DNA of 64,000 nucleotides, taken from the NCBI RefSeq assembly GCF_014208045.1, contig NZ_JACHML010000001.1, forward strand, positions 992,001-1,056,000. The letters run 5' to 3'. Below the pieces are notes generated by a model, which was not told the origin of the DNA, did not search any database, and saw only the letters and a program-made list of their open reading frames with translations. The stretch's first letter is position 1; the number at the start of each line of letters is the position of its first letter. Of this stretch, positions 9,349-17,864 are shown piece after piece. This DNA comes from Microbacterium thalassium. Its GTDB lineage: Bacteria; Actinomycetota; Actinomycetes; Actinomycetales; Microbacteriaceae. A program made the position numbers and the translations under genes.

Positions 9349-9379
9349 GCGCCCGGTTCCGATGAACGGAACCGGGCGC
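9349..9379. promoter_or_regulatory. 12-bp-arm palindrome: IclR box and possible terminator
   Basis: GCGCCCGGTTCC and its perfect complement flank a 7-nt spacer. The core (9355-9373) is GGTTCC-gatgaac-GGAACC, the IclR-type box shared with 10845-10863 and 47391-47409. It sits between the stop of the upstream demethylase gene and the IclR start. It may therefore end the demethylase transcript and also serve IclR autoregulation. Confidence 0.6.
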
Positions 9380-9397
9380 CACGGGAGCACTGCATCG

Positions 9398-10783
9398 TCA
9401 GCTCGAGGCGCCCACCGGCTCGTTCGTGCGGTACACCGTGCGGGCGAACTCGTGGAACGGCGCCGGCGCGACCGTCGCGCGGATGCGGACCTGCCGGTGG
9501 TTCTGGTCGACCGCGGCCTTGCGCGACACGGGGTCCTCGCCCCACACGACATCGACCTCGGAGCCGTCGGGGACGTCGACGTCGAGCGTCGCCAGCGACA
9601 TGTAGAGCTGGTCGAACGCGACGTAGCCGGCGTCGGTGGAGATGCCCACCTGCGCGCCGTCCTTCTCGATCGTGTCCATCTGGAACAGTCCGTACCGGGC
9701 CTTCGGGAAGTCGATGTACTTCGCGGGCGTGCCCGGCTCCATCTGCGAGCGCACGACGTCGGCGACGTCCTCGGCGTTCCAGAGCAGGGTCACCTTGCGG
9801 CGGCGCTGGTTCTCGGCGTGCTTCTCGAGCGCCTCGCGCCCGTGGAAGTCGTGGTCGAAGCGCACCGACCGGCCCAGGCCGATGTCGTACGGCGTCATGT
9901 AGTAGTCGTGCACGTCGGGGGAGTACAGCGACCCGCCGATCGACCCCGCGCGCGCGGCCGGCAGCCACTCGCGGTACTCGGCGAAGTCCTCGTCGAAGAT
10001 CGCGGGGAACGGCGTCGGAACCCAGCCGGATTCCAGGGGGGTCGCCGAGTAGGCCTTCGCGCCGACGCGGCGGATGCCGAACTCCTCGCCCGCCTCCATG
10101 AGGGCGTCGAGCACGACCTCGTTGTCCTCCCACGCTCCGTAGAACTCGAACCCGGGCTGGCCGGCCATGCCGTGGCGCAGCGCCTTGACGGGACGACCCG
10201 CGATCTCGACATCGCCGATGTGGAAGAACTTGATCTCGGGTGCGGGGCCGCCGAAGACCTTCTCCATGACCTTGTCGGCCTCAGGGCCCTGCAGCTCGTA
10301 GCGGTAGAACGTCGGCGGGCCCTGGCGCATGTGCGAGTTCGGCTCGAGCCGCAGGTGCACGTCCTTGCCGGCCGCGGCCGCCTTCTCGACGTTGAAGCGC
10401 ACCCAGTCGATGAGCAGGTGGTGGCCGATCAGCACCAGCCCCTCGGGGGCGTCCTCGTTCCAGAAGAGGATGCCGTCGCCGATGAGGTAGCCGTCCTTGT
10501 TGACCGAGATGAGCTGCTTGGCCACGCCCGGCCGGAACGTCTTGAACGTGTTGGGCGAGATCGTCGACAGCAGCTCGATCAGATCGGCGCCCCCGAGGAA
10601 CAGCTGGGTCATGTGGTGGGACTGGTCCATGAGCGCGACCGTGGTGTTCCACGCCCGCTGCTCGTCGCGCCAGTTGGTGAACTCGGGTGCCACGGGGAAC
10701 GTGAACGCGGGCCAGTCCTGATTGCGCAGGAGTTCCACGGGGCTGCCGGCGCGGGCGATGGCCGCGGAGAGTGATTCGGTCAT
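9398..10783 (-). CDS. LigM/DesA-type THF-dependent aromatic O-demethylase, divergent paralogue
   Basis: This 461-aa GcvT-fold methyltransferase has the family motif DQSHHM near residue 52, LRHGMAGQPG near 190, and the LESGWVPTPFPAIF and FDHDFHGREALEK segments. It would transfer an aryl methoxyl methyl group to tetrahydrofolate, giving the phenol and 5-methyl-THF. It is clearly more distant from the other two copies in the window than they are from each other, so it probably handles a different substrate, for example syringate versus vanillate or 3-O-methylgallate. The ATG has a good GAAAGGAAGG site upstream. An IclR box lies 62 bp upstream of the start, pointing to control by the neighbouring IclR protein. 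Confidence 0.85.
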   Translation of the reverse strand: MTESLSAAIARAGSPVELLRNQDWPAFTFPVAPEFTNWRDEQRAWNTTVALMDQSHHMTQLFLGGADLIELLSTISPNTFKTFRPGVAKQLISVNKDGYLIGDGILFWNEDAPEGLVLIGHHLLIDWVRFNVEKAAAAGKDVHLRLEPNSHMRQGPPTFYRYELQGPEADKVMEKVFGGPAPEIKFFHIGDVEIAGRPVKALRHGMAGQPGFEFYGAWEDNEVVLDALMEAGEEFGIRRVGAKAYSATPLESGWVPTPFPAIFDEDFAEYREWLPAARAGSIGGSLYSPDVHDYYMTPYDIGLGRSVRFDHDFHGREALEKHAENQRRRKVTLLWNAEDVADVVRSQMEPGTPAKYIDFPKARYGLFQMDTIEKDGAQVGISTDAGYVAFDQLYMSLATLDVDVPDGSEVDVVWGEDPVSRKAAVDQNHRQVRIRATVAPAPFHEFARTVYRTNEPVGASS

Positions 10784-10844
10784 CTTCGACCTTCCTTTCG
10801 ATCCGCTGGGAAGACTACGTTCGGCGCAGACGGCGGGAAGCCGT

Positions 10845-10863
10845 GATTCCATTGGACGGAATC
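10845..10863. promoter_or_regulatory. IclR-type box upstream of the second demethylase gene
   Basis: GATTCC-attggac-GGAATC is a perfect 6-7-6 palindrome with the same arm sequence and spacing as the boxes at 9355-9373 and 47391-47409. Confidence 0.6.
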
Positions 10864-10967
10864 GCGGTCGGAGGGCCGCCGAGGCACGGCCACGATGGTG
10901 TGTGAGAGGCGGAGTGACTCGTCCGGATGGCAACGAATGCATAAAGACTCGGCGACGTCACACCAAA

Positions 10968-11000
10968 ATCGTTGACAATCCACAGGGGGATACGTACGTT
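10968..11000 (+). promoter_or_regulatory. Promoter of the LIV importer with overlapping GntR-type box
   Basis: TTGACA (10972-10977) and TACGTT (10995-11000) are 17 bp apart, 67 bp before the livG start. The -35 element lies inside ATCGTTGACAAT (10968-10979). Read in reverse this is ATTGTCAACGAT, a close match to the GntR-type boxes at 26308 and 27124. A bound repressor would block RNA polymerase here. Confidence 0.6.
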
Positions 11001-11066
11001 CCCCAAGTGAGGGGATCACCCGGTCCCCTCGGTCGTAGCAACGACGCGACGACACGAAAGGTGAGC

Positions 11067-11849
11067 ATGGGCGCTCGACTGACCGTGAGAGACGTGAGCC
11101 TGCACTTCGGCGGCGTCACGGTGCTCGATGACGTTGGCTTCGACGTGGAGCCGGGCCAGATCCTGGGACTCGTCGGTCCGAACGGCGCGGGCAAGACCTC
11201 GCTGTTCAACTGCATCAGCGGGCACTACAAGCCCAGCGCCGGATCGATCCAGATCGACGGGACCGAGGTGCTCGGCGACCACCCCTCGACGCTCGCTCGG
11301 CACGGCCTCGCGCGCACGTTCCAGCACCCCGCCCTGCAGCTTCGCGAGACCGTCCTCGAGAACGTCATGCTCGGCGCCCACAAGCGGCTCCCGGGCGGAC
11401 CCATCGCGTGGTCGTTCCGGATGCCGTATCCCCGTCGCGCCGAGAAGGAGATGCGCGCCGAGGCGATGACGCTGCTGGAGCGCGCCGGGCTCGACTGGGC
11501 CGCCGGCGAACGCGCCGACGAGCTCTCGCACGGCCTGCACAAGGGCATCGAGCTGTGCCGGGCGCTGATGATGAAGCCCAAGCTGCTCCTGCTCGACGAG
11601 CCGGCGGCAGGGCTGCCGCACGCGGAGGTCGAGCACCTCGTCGAGACGGTTCTCCGCATCCGCGACGAGGACGACATCACGGTCATCGTCGTCGAGCACA
11701 ACATGGGGCTCATCTCGGCGCTGACCGACCACGTGGTGGTGCTGGACCACGGACGCAAGCTGATGGAGGGAACGGCCGCCGAGGCGCAGTCGGACCCGCG
11801 CGTCATCGAGGCGTATCTGGGCAAGGAGGATGCGGATGACGCTGCTTGA
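11067..11849 (+). CDS. livG: LIV-type ABC importer, ATP-binding subunit LivG
   Basis: This 260-aa ATPase of the branched-chain amino acid (HAAT) importer family has Walker A GPNGAGKTS near residue 37, the LivG-type signature LSHGLHKGIELCRALMM near 160 and Walker B LLLLDEPAAG. It energises uptake through LivH/LivM. It is first in a five-gene operon (ATPases, permeases, binding protein). It lies beside aromatic O-demethylase genes and shares a GntR-type box with the Tm-1 operon, so an aromatic or hydroxy-acid substrate is as likely as an amino acid. The ATG follows a GAAAGGTGAG site. Confidence 0.88.
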   Translation: MGARLTVRDVSLHFGGVTVLDDVGFDVEPGQILGLVGPNGAGKTSLFNCISGHYKPSAGSIQIDGTEVLGDHPSTLARHGLARTFQHPALQLRETVLENVMLGAHKRLPGGPIAWSFRMPYPRRAEKEMRAEAMTLLERAGLDWAAGERADELSHGLHKGIELCRALMMKPKLLLLDEPAAGLPHAEVEHLVETVLRIRDEDDITVIVVEHNMGLISALTDHVVVLDHGRKLMEGTAAEAQSDPRVIEAYLGKEDADDAA

Positions 11850-12546
11850 ACTCGTCGACGTGACGGCATCGTACGGCCGCGTGCAGGTGCTCGAGGGCGT
11901 GTCGCTCTCGGTGCCCGACGGCGGCGCCGTGGGCATCCTCGGCGCCAACGGCGCGGGCAAGACGACCACGCTGCGCGCCATCAGCGGCGTCGTCCGCACG
12001 GGCGGCACGATCCGGTTCCAGGACAAGGACATCCGCGGTCTCCGGCCCGAGCAGGTGGCGGCCCTCGGCATCGCCCACGTTCCCGAGGGTCGCGGGACGC
12101 TCGGGAACCTGACCGTCCGCGAGAACCTGATGGTCGGCGCCTACCTGCGCAAGGACAAGAAGAAGGTCACGCAGGACGTGGACTACCTCATCGAGCTGTT
12201 CCCGAACCTCAAGCGGCGCATCGGGCAGCCCGCCTCGGCGCTGTCCGGCGGCGAGCAGCAGATGCTCGCGGTCTCGCGCGCGTTCATGGCCTCGCCGACC
12301 CTGCTCATCCTCGACGAGCCGTCGCTCGGCCTCGCGCCGAGTACGGCACGGGATGTCTACGACGCGATCTCCCGACTGCGAGCCGAGTCGGGAATCTCGA
12401 TGCTCGTGGTCGAGCAGAATGCGACCCTCGCCTTCTCGGTCGTCGATTCGGCGGTCGTTCTGGAGACCGGCAGAAGCGTGCTGACGGGCACCACCGAAGA
12501 GCTGCGGGGCGACGACGCCATCCGCAAGGCGTATCTGGGGGCATGA
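11836..12546 (+). CDS. livF: LIV-type ABC importer, ATP-binding subunit LivF
   Basis: This 236-aa second ATPase of the importer shows Walker A GANGAGKTT near residue 35, signature LSGGEQQMLAVSRAFM near 137 and Walker B LLILDEPSLG. It pairs with LivG as an ATPase heterodimer. ATG 11836 is preferred over ATG 11830 because AAGGAGG ends 6 nt before it. The gene overlaps the end of livG by 14 nt, which suggests translational coupling. Confidence 0.88.
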   Translation: MTLLELVDVTASYGRVQVLEGVSLSVPDGGAVGILGANGAGKTTTLRAISGVVRTGGTIRFQDKDIRGLRPEQVAALGIAHVPEGRGTLGNLTVRENLMVGAYLRKDKKKVTQDVDYLIELFPNLKRRIGQPASALSGGEQQMLAVSRAFMASPTLLILDEPSLGLAPSTARDVYDAISRLRAESGISMLVVEQNATLAFSVVDSAVVLETGRSVLTGTTEELRGDDAIRKAYLGA

Positions 12547-12547
12547 G

Positions 12548-13462
12548 ATGAATCAACTGGCGACATTCATCCAGCTCATCATCGATGGGCTCGCGCAGGG
12601 ATCGCTCTACGCGGCCCTGGCGCTCGCGATCGTCCTGGTCAATCAGGCCACGGGCCTGGTCAACTTCGCGCAAGGCGGCATGGCGGTCCTCGGCGCGTAC
12701 ATCGGACTCACGGCGAGCAATCTCGTGACGCCCGTGGTCGGGCTGTTCGCGGGCATCACCATCGGCATCATCGTCGCCGTCGCGGCGTCGTTCGGCATCG
12801 GAGCGCTCATCGAGCGGTTCGTGATGCGCCGGTTCATGGGAGCCGAGGTCGACACCCAAGTGGTCGTGACCATCGGACTGTTCACGTTCATCGGCGGGTT
12901 CATCGGGATCGTGTGGGGCTTCAACTACATCCCGTACCCGTTCTACATCTCGGGCAACGAGAGCTTCACCGTCCTCGGGGTCTCGATCAGCGTGTGGTCG
13001 ATCACGACCTTCGTCACGATCATGGCGCTCATGATCGTCCTGCAGCTGCTGTTCCGCGGAACGAAGCTGGGACTGGGGCTCCGTGCGGTCTCCGACAACT
13101 CCGACTCCGCCGCGCTGTCGGGCATCCGGGTCGGCAGGATGCTCATGATCGGGTGGGGACTCGCTGCCGCCCTCGGAACGGTGGCGGGCGTCCTGCTCGC
13201 GGCCAAGGCTCAGCTCTACCCCGACAACTTCGACGGCATCCTCGTCTACGCGCTCGCGGCGGTCATCATCGGCGGCCTCGATTCGCCGATCGGCGCGGTG
13301 CTCGCCGCATGGGTGATCGCCATCGTCGAGAGCCTCGTCGGCGTGTACGTGCCGTTCATCGGCCATGACCTCAAGGTGATCGTGCCCTTCGTCTTCCTCT
13401 TCGCCGTGCTCATCATCAAACCCCAAGGTCTGTTCGGCCGACGACAGGTGGTGCGTGTCTGA
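12548..13462 (+). CDS. livH: LIV-type ABC importer, permease LivH
   Basis: This 304-aa integral membrane protein has about eight hydrophobic segments and the family start pattern GLAQGSLYAALALAIVL followed by ATGLVNFAQGGMAVLGAY. It forms half of the translocation channel. The stop codon shares one base with the livM start (TGATG). Confidence 0.88.
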   Translation: MNQLATFIQLIIDGLAQGSLYAALALAIVLVNQATGLVNFAQGGMAVLGAYIGLTASNLVTPVVGLFAGITIGIIVAVAASFGIGALIERFVMRRFMGAEVDTQVVVTIGLFTFIGGFIGIVWGFNYIPYPFYISGNESFTVLGVSISVWSITTFVTIMALMIVLQLLFRGTKLGLGLRAVSDNSDSAALSGIRVGRMLMIGWGLAAALGTVAGVLLAAKAQLYPDNFDGILVYALAAVIIGGLDSPIGAVLAAWVIAIVESLVGVYVPFIGHDLKVIVPFVFLFAVLIIKPQGLFGRRQVVRV

Positions 13463-14553
13463 TGTCGACGCAGCAGAGTCTCTACACCCGGGTCACCCAG
13501 AACCGCTGGACGGGCCTTGCCGTCGGCATCATCATCACCGTCATCCTGCTCGTCCTGCCGCTGGTCTCGGACCCCTTCACGAACCAGACGATCTCGCGGA
13601 TCCTCGTCTTCGCCGTCGCGGTCCTCGGGCTGAACATCGTCATGGGCTATGCCGGCCAGGTGTCGCTCGGTCAGGTGTTCTTCGTCGGGATCGGCGCCTA
13701 CGCCGCCGCGATCACCATCGAATCGGACTGGGCCGCCGCGCTCGGACCCGATCTGCTGCTTCTCGTGCTCGCCGTGGCCCTCGCGCTGGCGATCGTCCTT
13801 CCGGGCGTGGCCGGGGTCATCATCGGGATGGCCGCCCTGCGGCTGCGCGGTCTGGCCCTGGCGCTCGTGACGATCGCGCTCCCGATCATCGGCGTCCCGC
13901 TCCTCAAGCGCTTCGAGATCACCGGGGGCTCCGAGGGCATGTCGGCCCGCTTCATCCCACGGACCGACACCTTCCCGTACCAGGACCAGATCCAGTACTT
14001 CGCGATCCTGGCGATCTCGGCGGTCATGTTCGCACTCGCGTACTTCCTCGTGAGAGGAAAGTACGGCCGCGCCTTCGCCATCGTGAAGGAGAACGAGGCG
14101 ATCGCCGCCTCGATGGGCATCTCGCCGTACGGCTACAAGGTGCTCGCCTTCACGGTCGCCGCGATCTACGGCGGCGTCGCGGGCTTCCTCTACGTCGTCG
14201 CGATCCAATTCGTCTCCCCGGACGTCATGGGCTTCGGCCACTCGATCGAACTGGTCATCGCCACGATCGTCGGCGGCGCGGGCAGCATCGTCGGCTCGCT
14301 CCTCGGCGGTGCCTTCTACGTCCTCATCCCGCAGCTCACCAATGCCGTCGGGGCCACCGGGTACACCCCGATCGTCCAGGGCATCATCATCCTCCTCGTC
14401 CTGTTCCTTCTGCCGGGGGGCCTCGCCAGCCTGCCCCGCGTCATCCGCCGCCTCGTCAGGCGCCGTCGCCGGCAGGGCGACAGCGACGGTGAGGGCGACG
14501 GCGCATCGGCCTCAGCACCACCCAACCACCCAGAGAGAGAGGCAATCCAATGA
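13462..14553 (+). CDS. livM: LIV-type ABC importer, permease LivM
   Basis: This 363-aa membrane protein has about nine to ten hydrophobic segments, the GLNIVMGYAGQVSLGQVFFV motif near residue 53 and the cytoplasmic EAA-like loop GRAFAIVKENEAIAASMGI that contacts the ATPases. A basic, glycine-rich C-terminal tail (RRRRRQGDSDGEGDG) follows the last membrane segment. It overlaps the binding-protein gene by an ATGA junction. Confidence 0.88.
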   Translation: MSTQQSLYTRVTQNRWTGLAVGIIITVILLVLPLVSDPFTNQTISRILVFAVAVLGLNIVMGYAGQVSLGQVFFVGIGAYAAAITIESDWAAALGPDLLLLVLAVALALAIVLPGVAGVIIGMAALRLRGLALALVTIALPIIGVPLLKRFEITGGSEGMSARFIPRTDTFPYQDQIQYFAILAISAVMFALAYFLVRGKYGRAFAIVKENEAIAASMGISPYGYKVLAFTVAAIYGGVAGFLYVVAIQFVSPDVMGFGHSIELVIATIVGGAGSIVGSLLGGAFYVLIPQLTNAVGATGYTPIVQGIIILLVLFLLPGGLASLPRVIRRLVRRRRRQGDSDGEGDGASASAPPNHPEREAIQ

Positions 14554-15833
14554 TCACCACCGCAAGGGGGCGTCGTGTTCTCGGAGTCGCCGCCGCCATC
14601 GGCATCGCTGCCGTGGCGTTGGCCGGCTGTGCGCGAGGAGGCGACTCCGGCTCGACCGACGGAGAGACCGCGGCGTCGCCCGGAATCACCGATGACTCGC
14701 TGCTGTTCGGCATCAGCACACCGCTGACCGGAGCCACCGCCGGCCCCGGCAACTGCACCGCCGACGGCGCGTTGGCGTACTTCGGCATGCGCAACGCCGA
14801 GGGCGGCATCGAGTTCGGCGACGGCAAGACCCGCACGATCGAGATCAAGACCTACGACGACGAGTACAACCCCGAGAAGGCCGCGGCGAACTTCCAGCAG
14901 ATGGTCGCCGACGACGTCTTCGCCGCGGGCATCGGACTCGGCACCCCGACCAACCGGGCGTGGCGCGAGGCGGCCATCGAAGAGGGCATGCCGCAGGTGC
15001 TCATCATGACCGGCGACAAGATCTTCTCGACGCGCGAGGAGTCGCCGTGGCAGCTCGGCCTCGTGCCGACGTACCCGCAGGAGGGCGCCGCGTTCGGTGA
15101 GGCCCTCGTCGCCTCGGGCGAGGAGTACACGGTCGCCGCGCTCTACCAGAACGACGACTACGGCAAGGGCTACTGGGAGGGCTTCCAGGAGGCCGTCGCC
15201 GGGTCGGACAACATCACCATCGTCAAGGAGCTCAGCTACGAGCCCGGGCCGGCCGGCAACACGCCGAACTACCTGGAGCCGCAGATCACGGAGCTCGCCG
15301 CGACGAACGCCGACGTGCTGTTCCACGCGGTCTCGGTCGTGCCCCGCGCGATCGAGGATCTGACGAAGGCCGACGCGATCGGCTGGAACCCGGTGATCTT
15401 CCTTCCGTCGAACACCGCCTCGCCCGGCGGCGTGCTGACGCCCGCGGGCGTCGACGCCGACACCTACCCCGGTGTCTACGCGGCCGGCTTCGCGCAGGCT
15501 GCGGCGGCGCCGCCGTTCGCCGAGACGGAGTCGGGCATGGAGTACTTCGACGCGATCGCCGAGTACGCCGAGGGCCCCGACCAGGATGGCAAGTCGTTCC
15601 CGCACTGCCTGTGGTCGTGGATCGGAGCGCAGATCCTCGAGGAGGCGTTCACGAACATGACCGAGCCGACGCGGGAGTCGTTCTACGAGGCGCTCACGTC
15701 GATCGACAGCCTCGACCTGGAGTTCGCCTTCGGACCGATCAACACGACGACGGACGGCCTCCCGGCCATCCAGACCGTCGTGCTGCAGAAGTTCAACGGC
15801 GCCGGATACGCGAACGTCGAAGTCGTCGAGTGA
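14550..15833 (+). CDS. LIV-type ABC importer, substrate-binding lipoprotein
   Basis: This 427-aa periplasmic-binding-fold protein (type 1, Peripla_BP_6-like) has a lipoprotein signal peptide with lipobox LAGC and lipidation at Cys27. The mature part opens with SLLFGISTPLTGATAGPG, typical of LivK/AmiC-like receptors. It would capture the solute outside the membrane for LivHMGF. Such receptors bind amino acids, amides or aromatic acids. The gene context favours an aromatic or related acid, but that is inference. A strong terminator follows. Confidence 0.85.
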   Translation: MITTARGRRVLGVAAAIGIAAVALAGCARGGDSGSTDGETAASPGITDDSLLFGISTPLTGATAGPGNCTADGALAYFGMRNAEGGIEFGDGKTRTIEIKTYDDEYNPEKAAANFQQMVADDVFAAGIGLGTPTNRAWREAAIEEGMPQVLIMTGDKIFSTREESPWQLGLVPTYPQEGAAFGEALVASGEEYTVAALYQNDDYGKGYWEGFQEAVAGSDNITIVKELSYEPGPAGNTPNYLEPQITELAATNADVLFHAVSVVPRAIEDLTKADAIGWNPVIFLPSNTASPGGVLTPAGVDADTYPGVYAAGFAQAAAAPPFAETESGMEYFDAIAEYAEGPDQDGKSFPHCLWSWIGAQILEEAFTNMTEPTRESFYEALTSIDSLDLEFAFGPINTTTDGLPAIQTVVLQKFNGAGYANVEVVE

Positions 15834-15847
15834 CGCACTGAGACAGC

Positions 15848-15879
15848 GGGGGTGGGTCGAGGCTTCTCGGCCCACCCCC
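15848..15879 (+). terminator. Hairpin terminator after the LIV operon
   Basis: GGGGGTGGG and its perfect complement CCCACCCCC form a 9-bp stem starting 14 nt after the operon's last stop. An inner GAG/CTC pairing can extend it. No T-tract follows. Confidence 0.7.
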
Positions 15880-16030
15880 TCTGGTTTCCGCGCAGGGATC
15901 CCACGCCGGTCGTGTCGAGGGTTCTCGTTCGATCGAGCGGTCCCGGCAATCGGGACGGCGGCTTATCCCGCCGTGTGGCGGATGCCTACGCTCGAAGGGA
16001 CAATCCACCTCGATGATGAGAGAGACCTCG

Positions 16031-17077
16031 ATGCCCGAGACATTCAAGGTTGCCCTGACCCGCGACTTCCGCGCCGACGACGGTTCGATCGGCTGGGGAG
16101 ACATCGGGATCGATGCGCTCGAGCGCGAGCCCGGAGTCGAGTGGGAGTACCTCGAGGTCGACGAGACCCCCCTGTCGCCCGGAGCGCTCGCGGGGTACGA
16201 CGGTGTCATGGTCCTCGGAAACGCGCTGGATGCCGCCTCGCTCGAAGGGGCGGATCGCCTCAAGGTGGTCGCGCGCTTCGGCGTCGGCTACGACACCATC
16301 GACGTCGACGCGTGCACGCGTGCGGGCATTCCGGTCACGACCACGCCCGACGGAACGCGGGGGCCGATGGCGCTGGCGGCGGTGACGCTTCTGCTGGCGG
16401 TGGCCCACAACGTCCGCCAGAAGGACCGGATCGTGCGCGAGCGCCGCGACTGGAGCGAGCGCTACGCCTACAACGGCGTGGGTCTGCCCGGAAAGACCCT
16501 CGGCATCATCGGCTTCGGCAACATCGGCCGCGAGGTCGCCCGGCTCCTCGCGCCCCTCGGGATGCACGTGCTCGCCTACGATCCGTATCTCGACGCCGGC
16601 CGCGCGGCCGACGCGGGCGCCGAGCTCGTCGGCATCGACGAGCTCATGGCGAACGCCGACGCCGTCGTCGTGACGGCCGCCCTCACCCCCGAGACGCGGC
16701 ACATCGTGGACGCACGGCGGATCGACCTCATGAAGCCGGACGCGCTGCTGGTGAACGTCGCGCGCGGGCCTCTCGTCGATCAGGCCGCGCTGGCGGACGC
16801 ACTCACGCGGGGACGCATCCGCGGTGCGGGACTGGATGTGCTCGAGAAGGAGCCGGCCGACGACGACGATCCGATTCTGGACTGCGACAACGTCCTTCTC
16901 TCCCCGCACGCGACCGGATGGACCGAGCAGCTCGCGTACGGCAACGGGTCCGGCTGCGTGCGCTCGCTGCTCGAGGTCGCACGCGGTCAGCGCCCGTCGT
17001 ACCTGGTGATCAATCCCGCGGCGTTCGACCACGAGCGATGGCAGGGCGTTCCCGAAGCACCGGGAGCCGACGCATGA
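16031..17077 (+). CDS. D-isomer-specific 2-hydroxyacid dehydrogenase (phosphoglycerate dehydrogenase-like)
   Basis: This 348-aa NAD(P)-dependent enzyme would interconvert a 2-hydroxy acid and a 2-oxo acid. The Rossmann motif GIIGFGNIGREV is near residue 156. The catalytic Arg is in NVARGPLVD, Glu in LDVLEKEP and His in SPHATGWTEQ. ATG 16031 is chosen for the AGAGAGA site just upstream; ATG 16013 would add six residues. It is coupled by an ATGA overlap to the HpcH-type aldolase. The pair could act in sequence, with the aldolase releasing a 2-oxo acid that this enzyme reduces, or the reverse. The exact acid is unknown. Confidence 0.82.
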   Translation: MPETFKVALTRDFRADDGSIGWGDIGIDALEREPGVEWEYLEVDETPLSPGALAGYDGVMVLGNALDAASLEGADRLKVVARFGVGYDTIDVDACTRAGIPVTTTPDGTRGPMALAAVTLLLAVAHNVRQKDRIVRERRDWSERYAYNGVGLPGKTLGIIGFGNIGREVARLLAPLGMHVLAYDPYLDAGRAADAGAELVGIDELMANADAVVVTAALTPETRHIVDARRIDLMKPDALLVNVARGPLVDQAALADALTRGRIRGAGLDVLEKEPADDDDPILDCDNVLLSPHATGWTEQLAYGNGSGCVRSLLEVARGQRPSYLVINPAAFDHERWQGVPEAPGADA

Positions 17078-17856
17078 GCGCGGCGCCGATGAGGTTGAAG
17101 ACGCGGATCCAGGCCCAGGACCCGGTCGTCGGCACCTTCGTGCTCGCGTCTCCGCGTCCGGCTATCGCGCGGGCCGCCGTCCGGGCGGGAGCCGACTTCG
17201 TCCTCGTCGACGGGGAGCACACCGGCTTCGGGTGGGAGACGATCGGCACGTTCGTCTCGGCCGTGCGCACGGCGGGCGGAGTGCCGTTCGTGCGCGTTCC
17301 GGCGGCGCGGCGCGAGTACATCGGCATGGCCCTGGACATGGGCGCGGTGGGATTGATGGTGCCCATGGTGGGCTCGGCGGACGAGGCGCGTGAGATCGTC
17401 TCGTGGGCCAAGTACCCGCCGACCGGTGTGCGAGGGGCGATGTTCGGACTCGCCGGTCACGACTTCGACCTCGTCGAGCCCAACTCGGCGATGTGGAAGT
17501 CGAACGCCGACACGATCCTCATGCTGCAGATCGAGACGCAGGAGGGACTGGACAACGTCGAGGAGATCGCCGCCGTCGAGGGCGTCGACATCCTGTGGAT
17601 CGGTCACTGGGACCTGAGCATCAGCATGGGCATCCCGACCCAGTTCGAGCACGAGCGCTTCCAGGCCGCGGTCGACCGCATCGTGGCCGCCGCCGCTGCG
17701 AACGGCAAAGCGGCCGGGTTCCTGGCCGACGACGCCGAGCATGCCGCAGAGCTGGTTGCCCGCGGATTCCGCGTGCTCGCGTGGGGGAGCGACCTCGCGC
17801 TGTACCGCACGGCGCTGTCGACGGGGCTGAACGAGATCCGCGACGCCCTCGACTGA
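17074..17856 (+). CDS. HpcH/HpaI-family class II aldolase
   Basis: This 260-aa TIM-barrel aldolase is related to 4-hydroxy-2-oxoheptanedioate and 2-keto-3-deoxy-rhamnonate aldolases, which release pyruvate with a divalent metal. It shows FVLVDGEHTGFGW near residue 45 and the metal-binding QIETQEG near 150. The usual GPxDLSxSMG segment reads GHWDLSISMG here, so it is a divergent member. It overlaps the dehydrogenase gene by ATGA. Its stop is 8 bp from that of the convergent phosphatase gene. It may cleave a 4-hydroxy-2-oxo acid from sugar-acid or meta-cleavage catabolism. Confidence 0.8.
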   Translation: MSAAPMRLKTRIQAQDPVVGTFVLASPRPAIARAAVRAGADFVLVDGEHTGFGWETIGTFVSAVRTAGGVPFVRVPAARREYIGMALDMGAVGLMVPMVGSADEAREIVSWAKYPPTGVRGAMFGLAGHDFDLVEPNSAMWKSNADTILMLQIETQEGLDNVEEIAAVEGVDILWIGHWDLSISMGIPTQFEHERFQAAVDRIVAAAAANGKAAGFLADDAEHAAELVARGFRVLAWGSDLALYRTALSTGLNEIRDALD

Positions 17857-17864
17857 CGGACCGG

